64,000 nt of DNA from Luteimicrobium subarcticum (GTDB lineage Bacteria; Actinomycetota; Actinomycetes; Actinomycetales; Cellulomonadaceae): positions 682,001 through 746,000 of the forward strand of contig NZ_PGTZ01000006.1 of NCBI RefSeq assembly GCF_002798015.1, given 5' to 3'. Under the pieces are notes generated by a model. It was not told where the DNA came from. It saw only the letters and a program-made list of their open reading frames with translations, and made no database searches. The position numbers were made by a program, and so were the translations under genes. This document shows positions 18,539 through 26,411 of this stretch, piece by piece (position 1 is the stretch's first letter; every line of letters starts with the position of its first letter).

Positions 18539-20062
18539 TCACGACCCGGGCACCGTCCCATACAGGTCGCCCACAGCAACGACAGCATCCCACGCCGCCG
18601 TCACCCGTGACGAGGTCTCGTGCCCTGAGGCGCGCGCCTCGAGGAGAGCGACGGCGAGCTCGCCCGCGAGCACCGGGGCCGCGAACGACGTGCCGCTCCA
18701 CAGCGCGAAGCCGCCCCGGAAGTCGTCCGGGTCCACCGACTCGCGCAGACCGTCCGGCGTCCGCGACCGCGGGGTCGCCGGTCCGTCGAACGTGGTCGGC
18801 ATCGTGCTCAGAGACTTTGCTCCCGCGCGGACCGCCGTCACCCACGGGCCGTCGTTGGCGAAGTCCGCGAGCGTGCCGTTCGGGTTCGACGCCGTCACGG
18901 TCAGCAGCGGGGTGTACCCGGCGACGAGGTCGGCGGGTCGTTCCGGGACGACCGGCCCACCCGGCACGCGTCGCACGGACGGTGCCCAGGCTGCCGGGAA
19001 GACCGGGCGGCACGACCCATCGTTACCGGCGGACACCACGACGAGCACCCCGGCCGCACGGAGGTCGCGCAGCGCGCCGCGCAGGACGCCGTCGTAGTCG
19101 TCGCTCTCCGTCTCCTCGGGGTAGTAGCCCAGCGGCAGGACGACGACGTCGACCGCGGCGCACGACGAGTCGCCCGCGACCCCCCGCAGGTGGAAGTCGA
19201 GCAGCCGCTCGAGGCTTCGTGCGACGTCCCACTCGGTCGACTCCCCGCTCGCCCCCGAGATCCGGACCGGGAGGATCACGGCGTCCGGGCACACCTGGTG
19301 GACGACGCCTGCGATGAACGTGCCGTGCCCCGAGTACTCGCCGATGGTGCCCTCGTCCGTGCTGTCCGGTGCGGCGTCTCCGTCGGGCTCGCGGTCGTCG
19401 TACGTGCCGATCGGGGCGCCGTCGAGCAGCACGCCTCGTGCGACCACCGGGCTCGACGGGTCGAACCACGGGTGCTGCCCGACACCGCTGTCGACGATCG
19501 CGACCACCGGGCGCACCAGCCCGTCAGCCGTCGTCCACAGGTCGCCGGCCGCGTGGGAGCGGCGTGGCGGAGAGGCCACGAAGGTCGCCGGCTCCCTCGT
19601 GCCGGCCAGGCCGTAGCCCGTCGTCCGCTTGTGCCCCACGAGCACGTGGTCCAGCCCGAGGCGGACCGAGTCCCCCTGGTCCGCCCCCTCGCCCACCTCG
19701 TCCAGCAGCTCCCACACGTCGACGTCGTCCCCCGCGACGTGCACCGCGACGCCCTGTCGCGACGCACCCTCACGGGCACCGGCCACCGGCGCCTCGCTCA
19801 CCCGAACGTCCAGGCCCCGCCGCACGGCCGCCGCACGGACAGCCGACACCAGCACGTCGTCGGCCGCACCCCCCGGCGCGGAACGCACGATCAACCGGTC
19901 CGCCACGTACCGCGTCGGCGCGACGCGGCGTGCGCGACGCACCCGCGCGCGCGCCGGGTCCAGGTCGCGGACCTCGTGCACCACGCCGTCGTGGTCGCGC
20001 AGGGTGCGCACCGGCCGTCGACCGTCCGTGCCGCCGTCGGTGCCGGGTGGGATCTCGCTCAC
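18539..20062 (-). CDS. Subtilisin-like (S8 family) intracellular serine protease
   Basis: Predicted 507-residue serine peptidase. The catalytic set is complete: Asp191 (VAIVDSGVG), His246 (YSGHGTFIAG), oxyanion Asn347 (VVSAGNDG) and Ser459 (WSGTSFAAP). Residues 1-185 precede the catalytic domain and have no signal peptide, so the enzyme should stay in the cytoplasm. The N-terminal region may be a pro- or regulatory domain. The GTG at 20062 has a GAGAGG site. It lies between the small beta-sandwich gene and the CHAT gene on the same strand. A caspase-like plus subtilisin-like pair suggests sequential proteolysis; that is inference. Confidence 0.9.
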   Translation of the reverse strand: MSEIPPGTDGGTDGRRPVRTLRDHDGVVHEVRDLDPARARVRRARRVAPTRYVADRLIVRSAPGGAADDVLVSAVRAAAVRRGLDVRVSEAPVAGAREGASRQGVAVHVAGDDVDVWELLDEVGEGADQGDSVRLGLDHVLVGHKRTTGYGLAGTREPATFVASPPRRSHAAGDLWTTADGLVRPVVAIVDSGVGQHPWFDPSSPVVARGVLLDGAPIGTYDDREPDGDAAPDSTDEGTIGEYSGHGTFIAGVVHQVCPDAVILPVRISGASGESTEWDVARSLERLLDFHLRGVAGDSSCAAVDVVVLPLGYYPEETESDDYDGVLRGALRDLRAAGVLVVVSAGNDGSCRPVFPAAWAPSVRRVPGGPVVPERPADLVAGYTPLLTVTASNPNGTLADFANDGPWVTAVRAGAKSLSTMPTTFDGPATPRSRTPDGLRESVDPDDFRGGFALWSGTSFAAPVLAGELAVALLEARASGHETSSRVTAAWDAVVAVGDLYGTVPGS

Positions 20063-20150
20063 GGTCGTACCTCTCGATGTGGACGACGGTCACCGTCGTC
20101 GGCTGCGGTGGTGACGCGCCGGGGCGCGTCGGGAGCGGCGGCTGCCGCGG

Positions 20151-20633
20151 TCAGAGCTCGATGACGGGCGTGCTGACGGCTGGGCCGTCCTCCGGTCGGG
20201 CCACGAGGCTCGCCGGGCCTGGCGCGACGGCGTCGAACGCGAACCGGCCGTCGTCGTCCGTGCGCGTGGTGAGCACCTCGCCGTGCGGGCGGTGGAGCTC
20301 GATGTCGACCTCGCCGGTCGGCGCGATCCAGCCGTCGATCCGCACCCCGTCGATCCCGGGGGCGACGGTGATCATCACGGTGCGCGACGTGGACGTGAAG
20401 GTGATCGTGCGTGCCTGCGTCGGCGCGGTCTCGGCGCGGACGCCGGTGGGCTCGGGCACGAGCTCGAGGGTCATGACCTCGGTCTCGAGCGCGGCGAGCG
20501 TCATGGCGAACAGCGACCTGTCGGCGAGATCCACGGGCACCGGGTCGACCAGGAGCGCCAGCCTGCCGATCTCGGCGAGGATCCTCTCGTCGTCGGCGTC
20601 GAGCGGCTCGTCAGGTGAGTACGACCTGCTCAT
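20151..20633 (-). CDS. Small beta-sandwich protein coupled to an ECF sigma factor
   Basis: Predicted 160-residue soluble protein of no named family that I recognise. Residues 1-55 are acidic and helical (DEPLDADDERILAEIGRLAL...). Residues ~95-155 look like a carboxypeptidase-regulatory-like beta sandwich (TTRTDDDGRFAFDAVAPGPA). Its ATG overlaps the sigma factor stop as ATGA, so the two are translationally coupled, an arrangement typical of sigma/anti-sigma pairs. It has no membrane segment. It might hold the sigma factor, or be the signal or substrate that links the sigma factor to the two proteases. No function is established. Confidence 0.75.
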   Translation of the reverse strand: MSRSYSPDEPLDADDERILAEIGRLALLVDPVPVDLADRSLFAMTLAALETEVMTLELVPEPTGVRAETAPTQARTITFTSTSRTVMITVAPGIDGVRIDGWIAPTGEVDIELHRPHGEVLTTRTDDDGRFAFDAVAPGPASLVARPEDGPAVSTPVIEL

Positions 20634-21274
20634 GCGTGCCTCCAGATGTCGTCGGCGCCGCTCTGCTCGAGAAGCGTGCGCAGCTTGGCGAGGCACCGGC
20701 CTCGGGTCGCTCCGATGCTGCCCACCGGCATGCCGATGGCCTCGGAGATGTGCTTGTAGTCGGGTCGGTCGGCGAGCGAGACGAGCCGCAGCAGCTCGCG
20801 GCACCGGTCGGGCAGGTCCTGGAAGACGGTCCACAGCGTGCGGTCGCGGTCGTCCTCGACGACGACGACGTCCGGTGCCGGGTCGGGGGTCGGCAGCTCG
20901 CGGTGCGCGCCGGTCTCCGGGTCCGGCCCGTCGTGCAGCTCGGTGCGGTGGCGTTCGTCCCGCCGGCGACGACGCACGGCCTCCCACGCCCCCCGCTTCG
21001 CCGTCACGAGGAGCCACTTGAGCACGGCGTGCGGCTCGGCGATCGTGTCGACGTGCCGGACCAGAGCGACCCAGGTGTCCTGCACGACGTCGTCCGCGGC
21101 CTGGGGCTCGACGCCCTGCGCGCGGACCGTGTGCCACAGCAGCGGGGTCATCTCGCGGACCACCGCCTCGAGCGCAGCGGGACGGCCTTGCCGGTACTCG
21201 AGGACGGCGTGCGCCGCCCGGTCCCCGAGGCTGAGCCCGTCAGGGTCACGTGTCGTGTGCGGCTTGTCAGCCAT
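20630..21274 (-). CDS. ECF-type RNA polymerase sigma factor
   Basis: Predicted 214-residue sigma-70 family regulator. Region 2 covers residues ~35-100 (AADDVVQDTWVALVRHVDT, then AWEAVRRRRRDE). Region 4 is at ~150-205 (LPDRCRELLRLVSLAD, then ISEAIGMPVGSIGATRGRCL), the helix-turn-helix that reads the -35 element. The ATG at 21274 is used. A GTG at 21385 with AAGGAG ten bases upstream would add 37 residues and cannot be excluded. It is the first gene of the protease cassette and probably drives its transcription. Confidence 0.85.
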   Translation of the reverse strand: MADKPHTTRDPDGLSLGDRAAHAVLEYRQGRPAALEAVVREMTPLLWHTVRAQGVEPQAADDVVQDTWVALVRHVDTIAEPHAVLKWLLVTAKRGAWEAVRRRRRDERHRTELHDGPDPETGAHRELPTPDPAPDVVVVEDDRDRTLWTVFQDLPDRCRELLRLVSLADRPDYKHISEAIGMPVGSIGATRGRCLAKLRTLLEQSGADDIWRHA

Positions 21275-21548
21275 CGATGCGCCACCGCCTTTGCTCGACG
21301 TGGTGAGAGCCGCGCTGACCTGCGGCTTCGACCATCCTACGAGCGGCTCGCGGCCTCGGCGCGATGCGCTCTCGCTGGTGCTCACGGGACCACCGCTCCT
21401 TGCCTCGTCGCTCGTCCACGCTCGTCGATGCCGGCGTCGTGCGCCGACCCGTCCTGCTGGACGGGTGCCCCGTCCCCCTCTGCCACAGGGCACCCGTCCC
21501 CCGCACGACCAAGAGCGGAGCACGCACCGTGCTGATACGCCCAGCAGA
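21275..21548. other. Upstream region of the sigma cassette
   Basis: This stretch would hold the promoter of the sigma-S8-CHAT cassette. I could not pick out a convincing -35/-10 pair, which is expected if the cassette is read by its own ECF sigma factor. The only open frame is the possible N-terminal extension of the sigma gene (to 21385). Confidence 0.4.
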
Positions 21549-21564
21549 CGTGACCTGGGTCACA
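21549..21564. promoter_or_regulatory. Crp/GlxR-type operator upstream of chitinase
   Basis: CGTGACCTGGGTCACA fits the CRP-family pattern TGTGA-N6-TCACA with one mismatch, and its core GTGACC-TG-GGTCAC is a perfect 6-2-6 palindrome. It also fits the GTG-N6-GNCAC motif described for Streptomyces Crp. It lies 137 bp upstream of the chitinase start. cAMP-linked carbon control of chitin degradation is a plausible reading. Confidence 0.55.
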
Positions 21565-21580
21565 TCAGGCGACATCGCAC

Positions 21581-21642
21581 CGATACGGGAAAACCCTCAT
21601 GCTCGCGGCCACGCCGGGCCACCGACACGGGAATCCCCTGAT
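21581..21642. repeat. Two 20-bp direct repeats 42 bp apart
   Basis: CGATACGGGAAAACCCTCAT (21581-21600) and CGACACGGGAATCCCCTGAT (21623-21642) agree at 16 of 20 positions. Their spacing of 42 bp is four helical turns, so a regulator could bind both on one face. They lie 59-120 bp upstream of the chitinase start. Confidence 0.5.
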
Positions 21643-21700
21643 ATCGCCCCGTGCTCCGCCCGATCTAGTCTCGCGAGGTCCCCTAACAAAGGAGTTCCTT

Positions 21701-23290
21701 GTGGACCTCTCCCGCCTCGTCCCGGCCTCACGCCGGACCCGCGCCCTCGTCGGTGCGACGTTCGCCGCGGCACTGGGCGTCACCTCGGTCGCCGGGGCTC
21801 TGCCCGCGACGGCCGCCCCCGTGCAGACCGGTCTCGGCGTCGCCGCCGCCACGGGCTCGTCCGCCCAGTGGCTCACCGGCTACTGGCACAACTTCGACAA
21901 CGGCTCGGGCACGATCCACCTGGCCGACGTCCCGCAGCAGTACAACCTCGTCGAGGTCGCCTTCGCGGACGCGTCCGCGGCGTACCCCGGCGGCATCGAG
22001 TTCAACCTCGCCACCAAGGACTTCGGCGGCACCTACAGCGTCGACCAGTTCAAGGCCGACGTGAAGACGCTCCACGCACAGGGCCGGAAGGTGGTGCTGT
22101 CCATCGGGGGACAGAACGGCACCATCAACGTCACCAGCGCGACCCAGGCCACCAACTTCGCCAACACGGCGTACTCGGTGCTCCAGGAGTACGGCTTCGA
22201 CGGCGTCGACATCGACTTCGAGAACGGCATCGACGCGACCTACACCGCGAACGGCCTGCACGCGCTCGCGAGCAAGGTCGGGTCGTCGTTCATCCTGACG
22301 ATGGCGCCGCAGACCATCGACTACCAGGCGACGTCGATGGCGTACTACAAGCTGACGCAGAACGTGAAGGACATCCTCACGATCGTCAACACGCAGTACT
22401 ACAACTCGGGCTCGATGCTCGGCAGCGACGGCAAGGTCTACTCGCAGGGCTCGGTCGACTTCGTGACCGCCCAGGCGACGATCCTGCTCGACCAGATGGG
22501 CCTGCGCCCCGACCAGGTCGGCCTCGGCTACCCCGCCACGTCGCAGGCGGCCGGCGGCGGCTACCAGTCCACGGCCAACGTCATCGCGGCGATCGACTGC
22601 CTCGAGAAGGGCACGTCGTGCGGCTCGTTCAAGCCGAGCAAGACGTACGGCAAGATCGGCGGCGCCATGACCTGGTCCGTCAACTGGGACAAGACGGCGA
22701 ACTACGCGTTCGCCAACGCCGTGGGCGCCCGCCTCGGCTCCGGCTCGGGCACCCCCACGTCGTCGCCGACGGCGACCAGCACGCCGACGCAGTCGGCCAC
22801 GCCCACCCAGTCCGCCACCCCGACGCAGTCGGCCACGCCCACCAAGTCGGCGACCCCGACGGCCACGCCCACCGCCACCCCGACGCCCACCTACACCGGC
22901 ACCTGCTCGGTCGCGGCCTGGTCGTCCAGCACGGTCTACACGGGCGGCCAGCAGGTCTCCTACAACGGCACGATCTACAGCGCGCAGTGGTGGACCCAGG
23001 GTGACGTCCCCGGCACCGCCGCCACCAACGGCTCGTCCGTGTGGAAGGTCGTGGGCACCTGCTCCGGCTCCACCGGCACCGCGACCCCGACGAAGTCGGC
23101 CACGGCGACCGCGACCTCCACGTCGACAGGCGGAACCGGCACCTGCACGGTCGCCGCGTGGTCGTCCTCGACCGTCTACACCGGCGGCCAGCAGGTCTCC
23201 TACAACGGCAAGGTCTACAAGGCGAGCTGGTGGACCCTGGGCGAGACGCCGGGCAGCGCCTCCGTGTGGGCGCTCGTCAGCACCTGCTGA
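21701..23290 (+). CDS. Secreted GH18 chitinase with two chitin-binding modules
   Basis: Predicted 529-residue secreted endo-acting chitinase. A signal peptide (arginines, hydrophobic core, then GALPATAAPV) covers residues ~1-42. The GH18 barrel spans ~50-345 with the catalytic DGVDIDFE motif at 167-174, Glu174 being the proton donor. A Thr/Ser/Pro linker follows (~350-400). Two CBM5/12-type modules come next, each AAWSSSTVYTGGQQVSYNG plus aromatic WW residues. The GTG at 21701 follows AAAGGAG by six bases. It is plus-strand, single-gene, flanked by a Crp-like site upstream and a strong hairpin downstream, and interrupts the ribosomal gene block. Confidence 0.93.
   Translation: MDLSRLVPASRRTRALVGATFAAALGVTSVAGALPATAAPVQTGLGVAAATGSSAQWLTGYWHNFDNGSGTIHLADVPQQYNLVEVAFADASAAYPGGIEFNLATKDFGGTYSVDQFKADVKTLHAQGRKVVLSIGGQNGTINVTSATQATNFANTAYSVLQEYGFDGVDIDFENGIDATYTANGLHALASKVGSSFILTMAPQTIDYQATSMAYYKLTQNVKDILTIVNTQYYNSGSMLGSDGKVYSQGSVDFVTAQATILLDQMGLRPDQVGLGYPATSQAAGGGYQSTANVIAAIDCLEKGTSCGSFKPSKTYGKIGGAMTWSVNWDKTANYAFANAVGARLGSGSGTPTSSPTATSTPTQSATPTQSATPTQSATPTKSATPTATPTATPTPTYTGTCSVAAWSSSTVYTGGQQVSYNGTIYSAQWWTQGDVPGTAATNGSSVWKVVGTCSGSTGTATPTKSATATATSTSTGGTGTCTVAAWSSSTVYTGGQQVSYNGKVYKASWWTLGETPGSASVWALVSTC
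22790..22861 (+). repeat. Four 18-bp tandem repeats in the chitinase linker
   Basis: Four in-frame 18-bp units (CAGTCGGCCACGCCCACC and variants; units 1 and 3 are identical) encode the (Q/K)SATPT linker between catalytic and chitin-binding modules. Slippage here would change linker length without breaking the frame. Confidence 0.8.
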
Positions 23291-23321
23291 CGCTCGCACC
23301 CAGCCACAGCATCGCAACAGC

Positions 23322-23359
23322 ACGAAGGGGCCCCGGGCACACGCCCGGGGCCCCTTCGT
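23322..23359 (+). terminator. Chitinase terminator
   Basis: A perfect 17-bp stem (23322-23338 with 23343-23359) and ACAC loop lie 31 bases after the chitinase stop codon. The closing arm ends in CCTTCGT. Confidence 0.85.
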
Positions 23360-23418
23360 CGTCGTTCGGACGGGTCCCGGCCCCGGACGGCGCACGCGTC
23401 GACAGGTGCAGGAAACGC

Positions 23419-23456
23419 CACAGGGCGGCACCACCCGGAGGTGGTACCGCCCTGTG
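23419..23456 (-). terminator. Terminator after rplA
   Basis: A stem of about 15 bp (CACAGGGCGG... with ...CCGCCCTGTG) lies 20 bases after the rplA stop on the minus strand. It separates the secE-rplA unit from the convergent chitinase gene. Confidence 0.75.
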
Positions 23457-23476
23457 CGCGACTCAGAGGTGCCTGA

Positions 23477-24193
23477 TCAGGCAGCCTCGTCCTCGGTGAG
23501 CTTGGTCGTGCGGCTCGGGTCGACCGGGACGCCCGGGCCCATCGTCGTCGTGATGGTCGCCTTCGAGATGTAGCGGCCCTTGGACGCCGACGGCTTGAGA
23601 CGCAGGATCTCCTCGAGCGCCGCCGCGTAGTTCTCCACGAGCTGGGCGTCCGTGAAGGACACCTTGCCGATGATGAAGTGGAGGTTCGCGTGCTTGTCGA
23701 CGCGGAACTCGATCTTGCCGCCCTTGATCTCCTCGACAGCCTTCGCGACGTCCATGGTCACGGTGCCCGTCTTGGGGTTCGGCATGAGACCACGCGGGCC
23801 GAGGACGCGGCCGAGGCGGCCGACCTTGCCCATGAGGTCCGGCGTCGCGACGGCGGCGTCGAAGTCCGTGCGGCCCTTCGCGACCTCGTCGATCAGCTCG
23901 TCGCCACCGACGATGTCGGCGCCGGCGGCCCGGGCCTCCTCGGCCTTCGCAGCGTTCGCGAACACGAGGACGCGGGCGGTCTTACCGGTGCCGTGCGGCA
24001 GGTTGACCGTGCCACGGACCATCTGGTCCGCCTTGCGGGGGTCGACGCTCAAGCGGAACACGACCTCGACGGTCGCGTCGTACTTGGTGGACGACGTCTC
24101 CTGGGCGAGGCGCACGGCCTCCAGGGGTGCGTACAGACGCGTGCGGTCGATCTTCTCTGCCGCGGCGCGGTACGCCTTGCTGCGCGTTGCCAT
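23477..24193 (-). CDS. rplA: 50S ribosomal protein L1
   Basis: L1 binds 23S rRNA at the mobile L1 stalk and helps release deacylated tRNA from the E site. The 238-residue product carries the conserved [21 protein letters not shown] segment in the middle and [19 protein letters not shown] after it. It follows rplK by 105 bp. In most bacteria rplJL comes next, but here the chitinase and the sigma-protease cassette intervene. Confidence 0.98.
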   Translation of the reverse strand: MATRSKAYRAAAEKIDRTRLYAPLEAVRLAQETSSTKYDATVEVVFRLSVDPRKADQMVRGTVNLPHGTGKTARVLVFANAAKAEEARAAGADIVGGDELIDEVAKGRTDFDAAVATPDLMGKVGRLGRVLGPRGLMPNPKTGTVTMDVAKAVEEIKGGKIEFRVDKHANLHFIIGKVSFTDAQLVENYAAALEEILRLKPSASKGRYISKATITTTMGPGVPVDPSRTTKLTEDEAA

Positions 24194-24298
24194 ATCTGCT
24201 TCTCCTGATCAGCAGTCGTGGTCAGAGGGTCCGCGCGGACCCTGCCACTGGGGTGTGCTCCGGCCCGGGTCCGGGCCGGAGCGAGCGGTGCGAGAGCG

Positions 24299-24730
24299 TC
24301 AGCCCTCGACCTTGATGCCCATCGAGCGAGCGGTGCCGGCGATGATCTTCGCGGCCGCCTCGATGTCGTTCGCGTTGAGGTCCTCGAGCTTCGTCTGGGC
24401 GATCTCGCGGACCTGGGCGCCGGTGAGGGTCGCGACCTTCACGGTGTGCGGGGTCGGCGAGCCCTTGTCGACGCCTGCGGCCTTCTTGATGAGCTCGGCC
24501 GCCGGCGGGGTCTTGGTGATGAAGGTGAACGAGCGGTCCTCGTACACCGTGATCTCGACCGGCACGACGTTGCCACGCTGCGACTCGGTCGCCGCGTTGT
24601 ACGCCTTGCAGAACTCCATGATGTTGACGCCGTGCTGACCGAGCGCGGGGCCGATCGGCGGCGCGGGGGTCGCCGCGCCGGCCTGGATCTGGAGCTTGAT
24701 GAGGCCGGAGACCTTCTTCTTGGGAGGCAT
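24299..24730 (-). CDS. rplK: 50S ribosomal protein L11
   Basis: L11 binds the GTPase-associated region of 23S rRNA and is needed for stringent-response sensing by RelA-type enzymes. The product is 143 residues with an N-terminal domain ([20 protein letters not shown]) and the C-terminal rRNA-binding domain ([10 protein letters not shown] at the end). The ATG at 24728-24730 starts [12 protein letters not shown]. It lies 90 bp after nusG. Confidence 0.98.
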   Translation of the reverse strand: MPPKKKVSGLIKLQIQAGAATPAPPIGPALGQHGVNIMEFCKAYNAATESQRGNVVPVEITVYEDRSFTFITKTPPAAELIKKAAGVDKGSPTPHTVKVATLTGAQVREIAQTKLEDLNANDIEAAAKIIAGTARSMGIKVEG

Positions 24731-24820
24731 GTGCTGTCCCTCTTTCGTGGTTCGTGGGCCGACGCCGTGGGCGATGACCCGGTTGCAGAGCCGCCCGGAG
24801 CGGCAGGCAATAGGGGTTCG

Positions 24821-25621
24821 TCAGATCTTGGCGACCTGGTTGAACCCCATCTCGACCGAGGTCTCCCGGCCGAAGATGGAGACGAGGACCTTGAGCTTCT
24901 GGGCCTCGACGTTGATCTCGGAGATGGTCGCCGGCAGCGTGTCGAACGGACCGTCGGTGACGGTGACCGACTCGCCGACCTCGAAGTCCACGTCGATCGT
25001 GGGGGCGGCCTTGGCCGACGGCTTCGACGACTCCTGCTGGGGCGCGAGCGTCGACGAGAGCATCGAGACGACCTCGTCGAGCGTCAGCGGCACCGGCTGG
25101 TGCGTGTGGCCGACGAAGCCCGTGACACCCGGCGTGTGGCGCACGGCGCCCCACGACTCGTCCGTCAGGTCCATGCGGACGAGGACGTAGCCGGGGATGC
25201 GGACGCGCCGGACGATCTTCTTCTGCGCGTTCTTGTACTCGACGACCTCTTCCATCGGCACTTCGATCTGGAAGATGTAGTCCTCCATGTTCAGGCTCTG
25301 GATACGGGTCTCCAGGTTGGCCTTCACACGGTTCTCGTAGCCGGCGTACGAGTGGATGACGTACCAGTCGCCGAGCTGCGAGCGCAGCTCGCGCTTCAGC
25401 TGCTCGACCGGGTCGAGATCTTCGTCGGACTCCGCGTCGTCGGACTCGGTGTCGTCCGCCTCGATGTCGTCGGCCTCGTCCGCGGCGGCGTCCTCGGCCT
25501 CGTCAGAGGTCTGCTCGACGTCGTCGACGGTGTCCGCCGGCGTCTCGGCGACCGAGCCCTCCTCGGGCACCACGACGTCGTCGTCGACGTTCTCGACGTT
25601 GTCAGGAGACTCCTGGGACAC
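24821..25621 (-). CDS. nusG: Transcription termination/antitermination factor NusG with acidic N-terminal extension
   Basis: NusG binds RNA polymerase and affects pausing, Rho termination and transcription-translation coupling. The core (residues ~80-266) has [34 protein letters not shown] and the C-terminal KOW domain ([22 protein letters not shown]). About 75 N-terminal residues are strongly acidic and probably disordered; long acidic extensions are seen in other actinobacterial NusG proteins. The GTG at 25621 is the farthest plausible start. It lies 104 bp after secE. Confidence 0.96.
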   Translation of the reverse strand: MSQESPDNVENVDDDVVVPEEGSVAETPADTVDDVEQTSDEAEDAAADEADDIEADDTESDDAESDEDLDPVEQLKRELRSQLGDWYVIHSYAGYENRVKANLETRIQSLNMEDYIFQIEVPMEEVVEYKNAQKKIVRRVRIPGYVLVRMDLTDESWGAVRHTPGVTGFVGHTHQPVPLTLDEVVSMLSSTLAPQQESSKPSAKAAPTIDVDFEVGESVTVTDGPFDTLPATISEINVEAQKLKVLVSIFGRETSVEMGFNQVAKI

Positions 25622-25725
25622 GGGCGAACCTGCTTTCCTTGGCGTGAGACTTCAGTTGACGATCGTGCCGAGCGTCGACCGACGCTCACCGCGCCGCACC
25701 GGGCGCGAGCGCGCCACCGGGGACG

Positions 25726-25998
25726 TCAGCTCCCGAACACCCACAGGACGGCCTTGCCGATCCCGAAGTCGACCAGCGTCACGAACGCCATGATCACGGT
25801 CACGAAGACCAGCACGACCGCCGTGTAGGTGAAGAGCTCGGTCCGGGTGGGGGTGTGGACCTTCTTCAGCTCGGCGACGACCTGTCGCACGAACAGGACG
25901 ATCCGTCCGAAGAAGCCCTTCTTCTCCGAGGAAGCAGAACGCTTCTTCGGTGCCGGCGCGTCATTCGCGCTGACCGACCCCGATGCCGAATCGCTCAC
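25726..25998 (-). CDS. secE: Preprotein translocase subunit SecE
   Basis: SecE is the small essential clamp of the SecYEG channel. The 90-residue product has a charged N-terminal region, the conserved amphipathic helix (VVAELKKVHTPTRTEL) and one membrane span (YTAVVLVFVTVIMAFVTLVD). The GTG at 25998 is chosen because GGGGAAGAA precedes it; the frame is open further upstream into the tRNA-Trp region. The gene follows tRNA-Trp by 51 bp, the arrangement known from Mycobacterium. Confidence 0.96.
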   Translation of the reverse strand: MSDSASGSVSANDAPAPKKRSASSEKKGFFGRIVLFVRQVVAELKKVHTPTRTELFTYTAVVLVFVTVIMAFVTLVDFGIGKAVLWVFGS

Positions 25999-26049
25999 TT
26001 CTTCCCCACTCCGAAGACCGTTGGACGAACACGCACGTCGTGCGTCGTG

Positions 26050-26122
26050 CAGGGTAGACAGGACTCGAACCTGCAACCTGCGGTTTTGGAGACCGCTGCG
26101 CTACCAATTGCGCCACTACCCT
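26050..26122 (-). tRNA. tRNA-Trp (CCA anticodon)
   Basis: A 73-nt cloverleaf with acceptor AGGGTAG, a CTCCAAA anticodon loop and GGTTCGAGTCC T-arm. Discriminator base is G and CCA is not encoded. On the minus strand a TACGAT box (26221-26226) lies about 100 bases upstream and may be its -10. No clear -35 partner was found. Confidence 0.95.
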
Positions 26123-26411
26123 TTGCGTGACAGACGCCCGCACGTGCGCTGCGTCCCGGAACGACGTCTGCACGTCGTCAGGGGCACCGCAACAGGGCGG
26201 GCGTCGACCACCGAGCACTCATCGTACGCGACACCGGGCCCCCGGGTCGAACTCGGCTTTCACCCGCCCCTGCGCCGACTCGTAACCGGCCGGAAACCCA
26301 CGCGTCGACGCCGGCCCGTAGCGTCGTCGTCAGCAACAGGTCGACGACGACGCCGAGGCCTCGACGCGGAGCCTCTTCCCCACTGGGCAAGAGACGACGC
26401 GGAGGGCAGCG

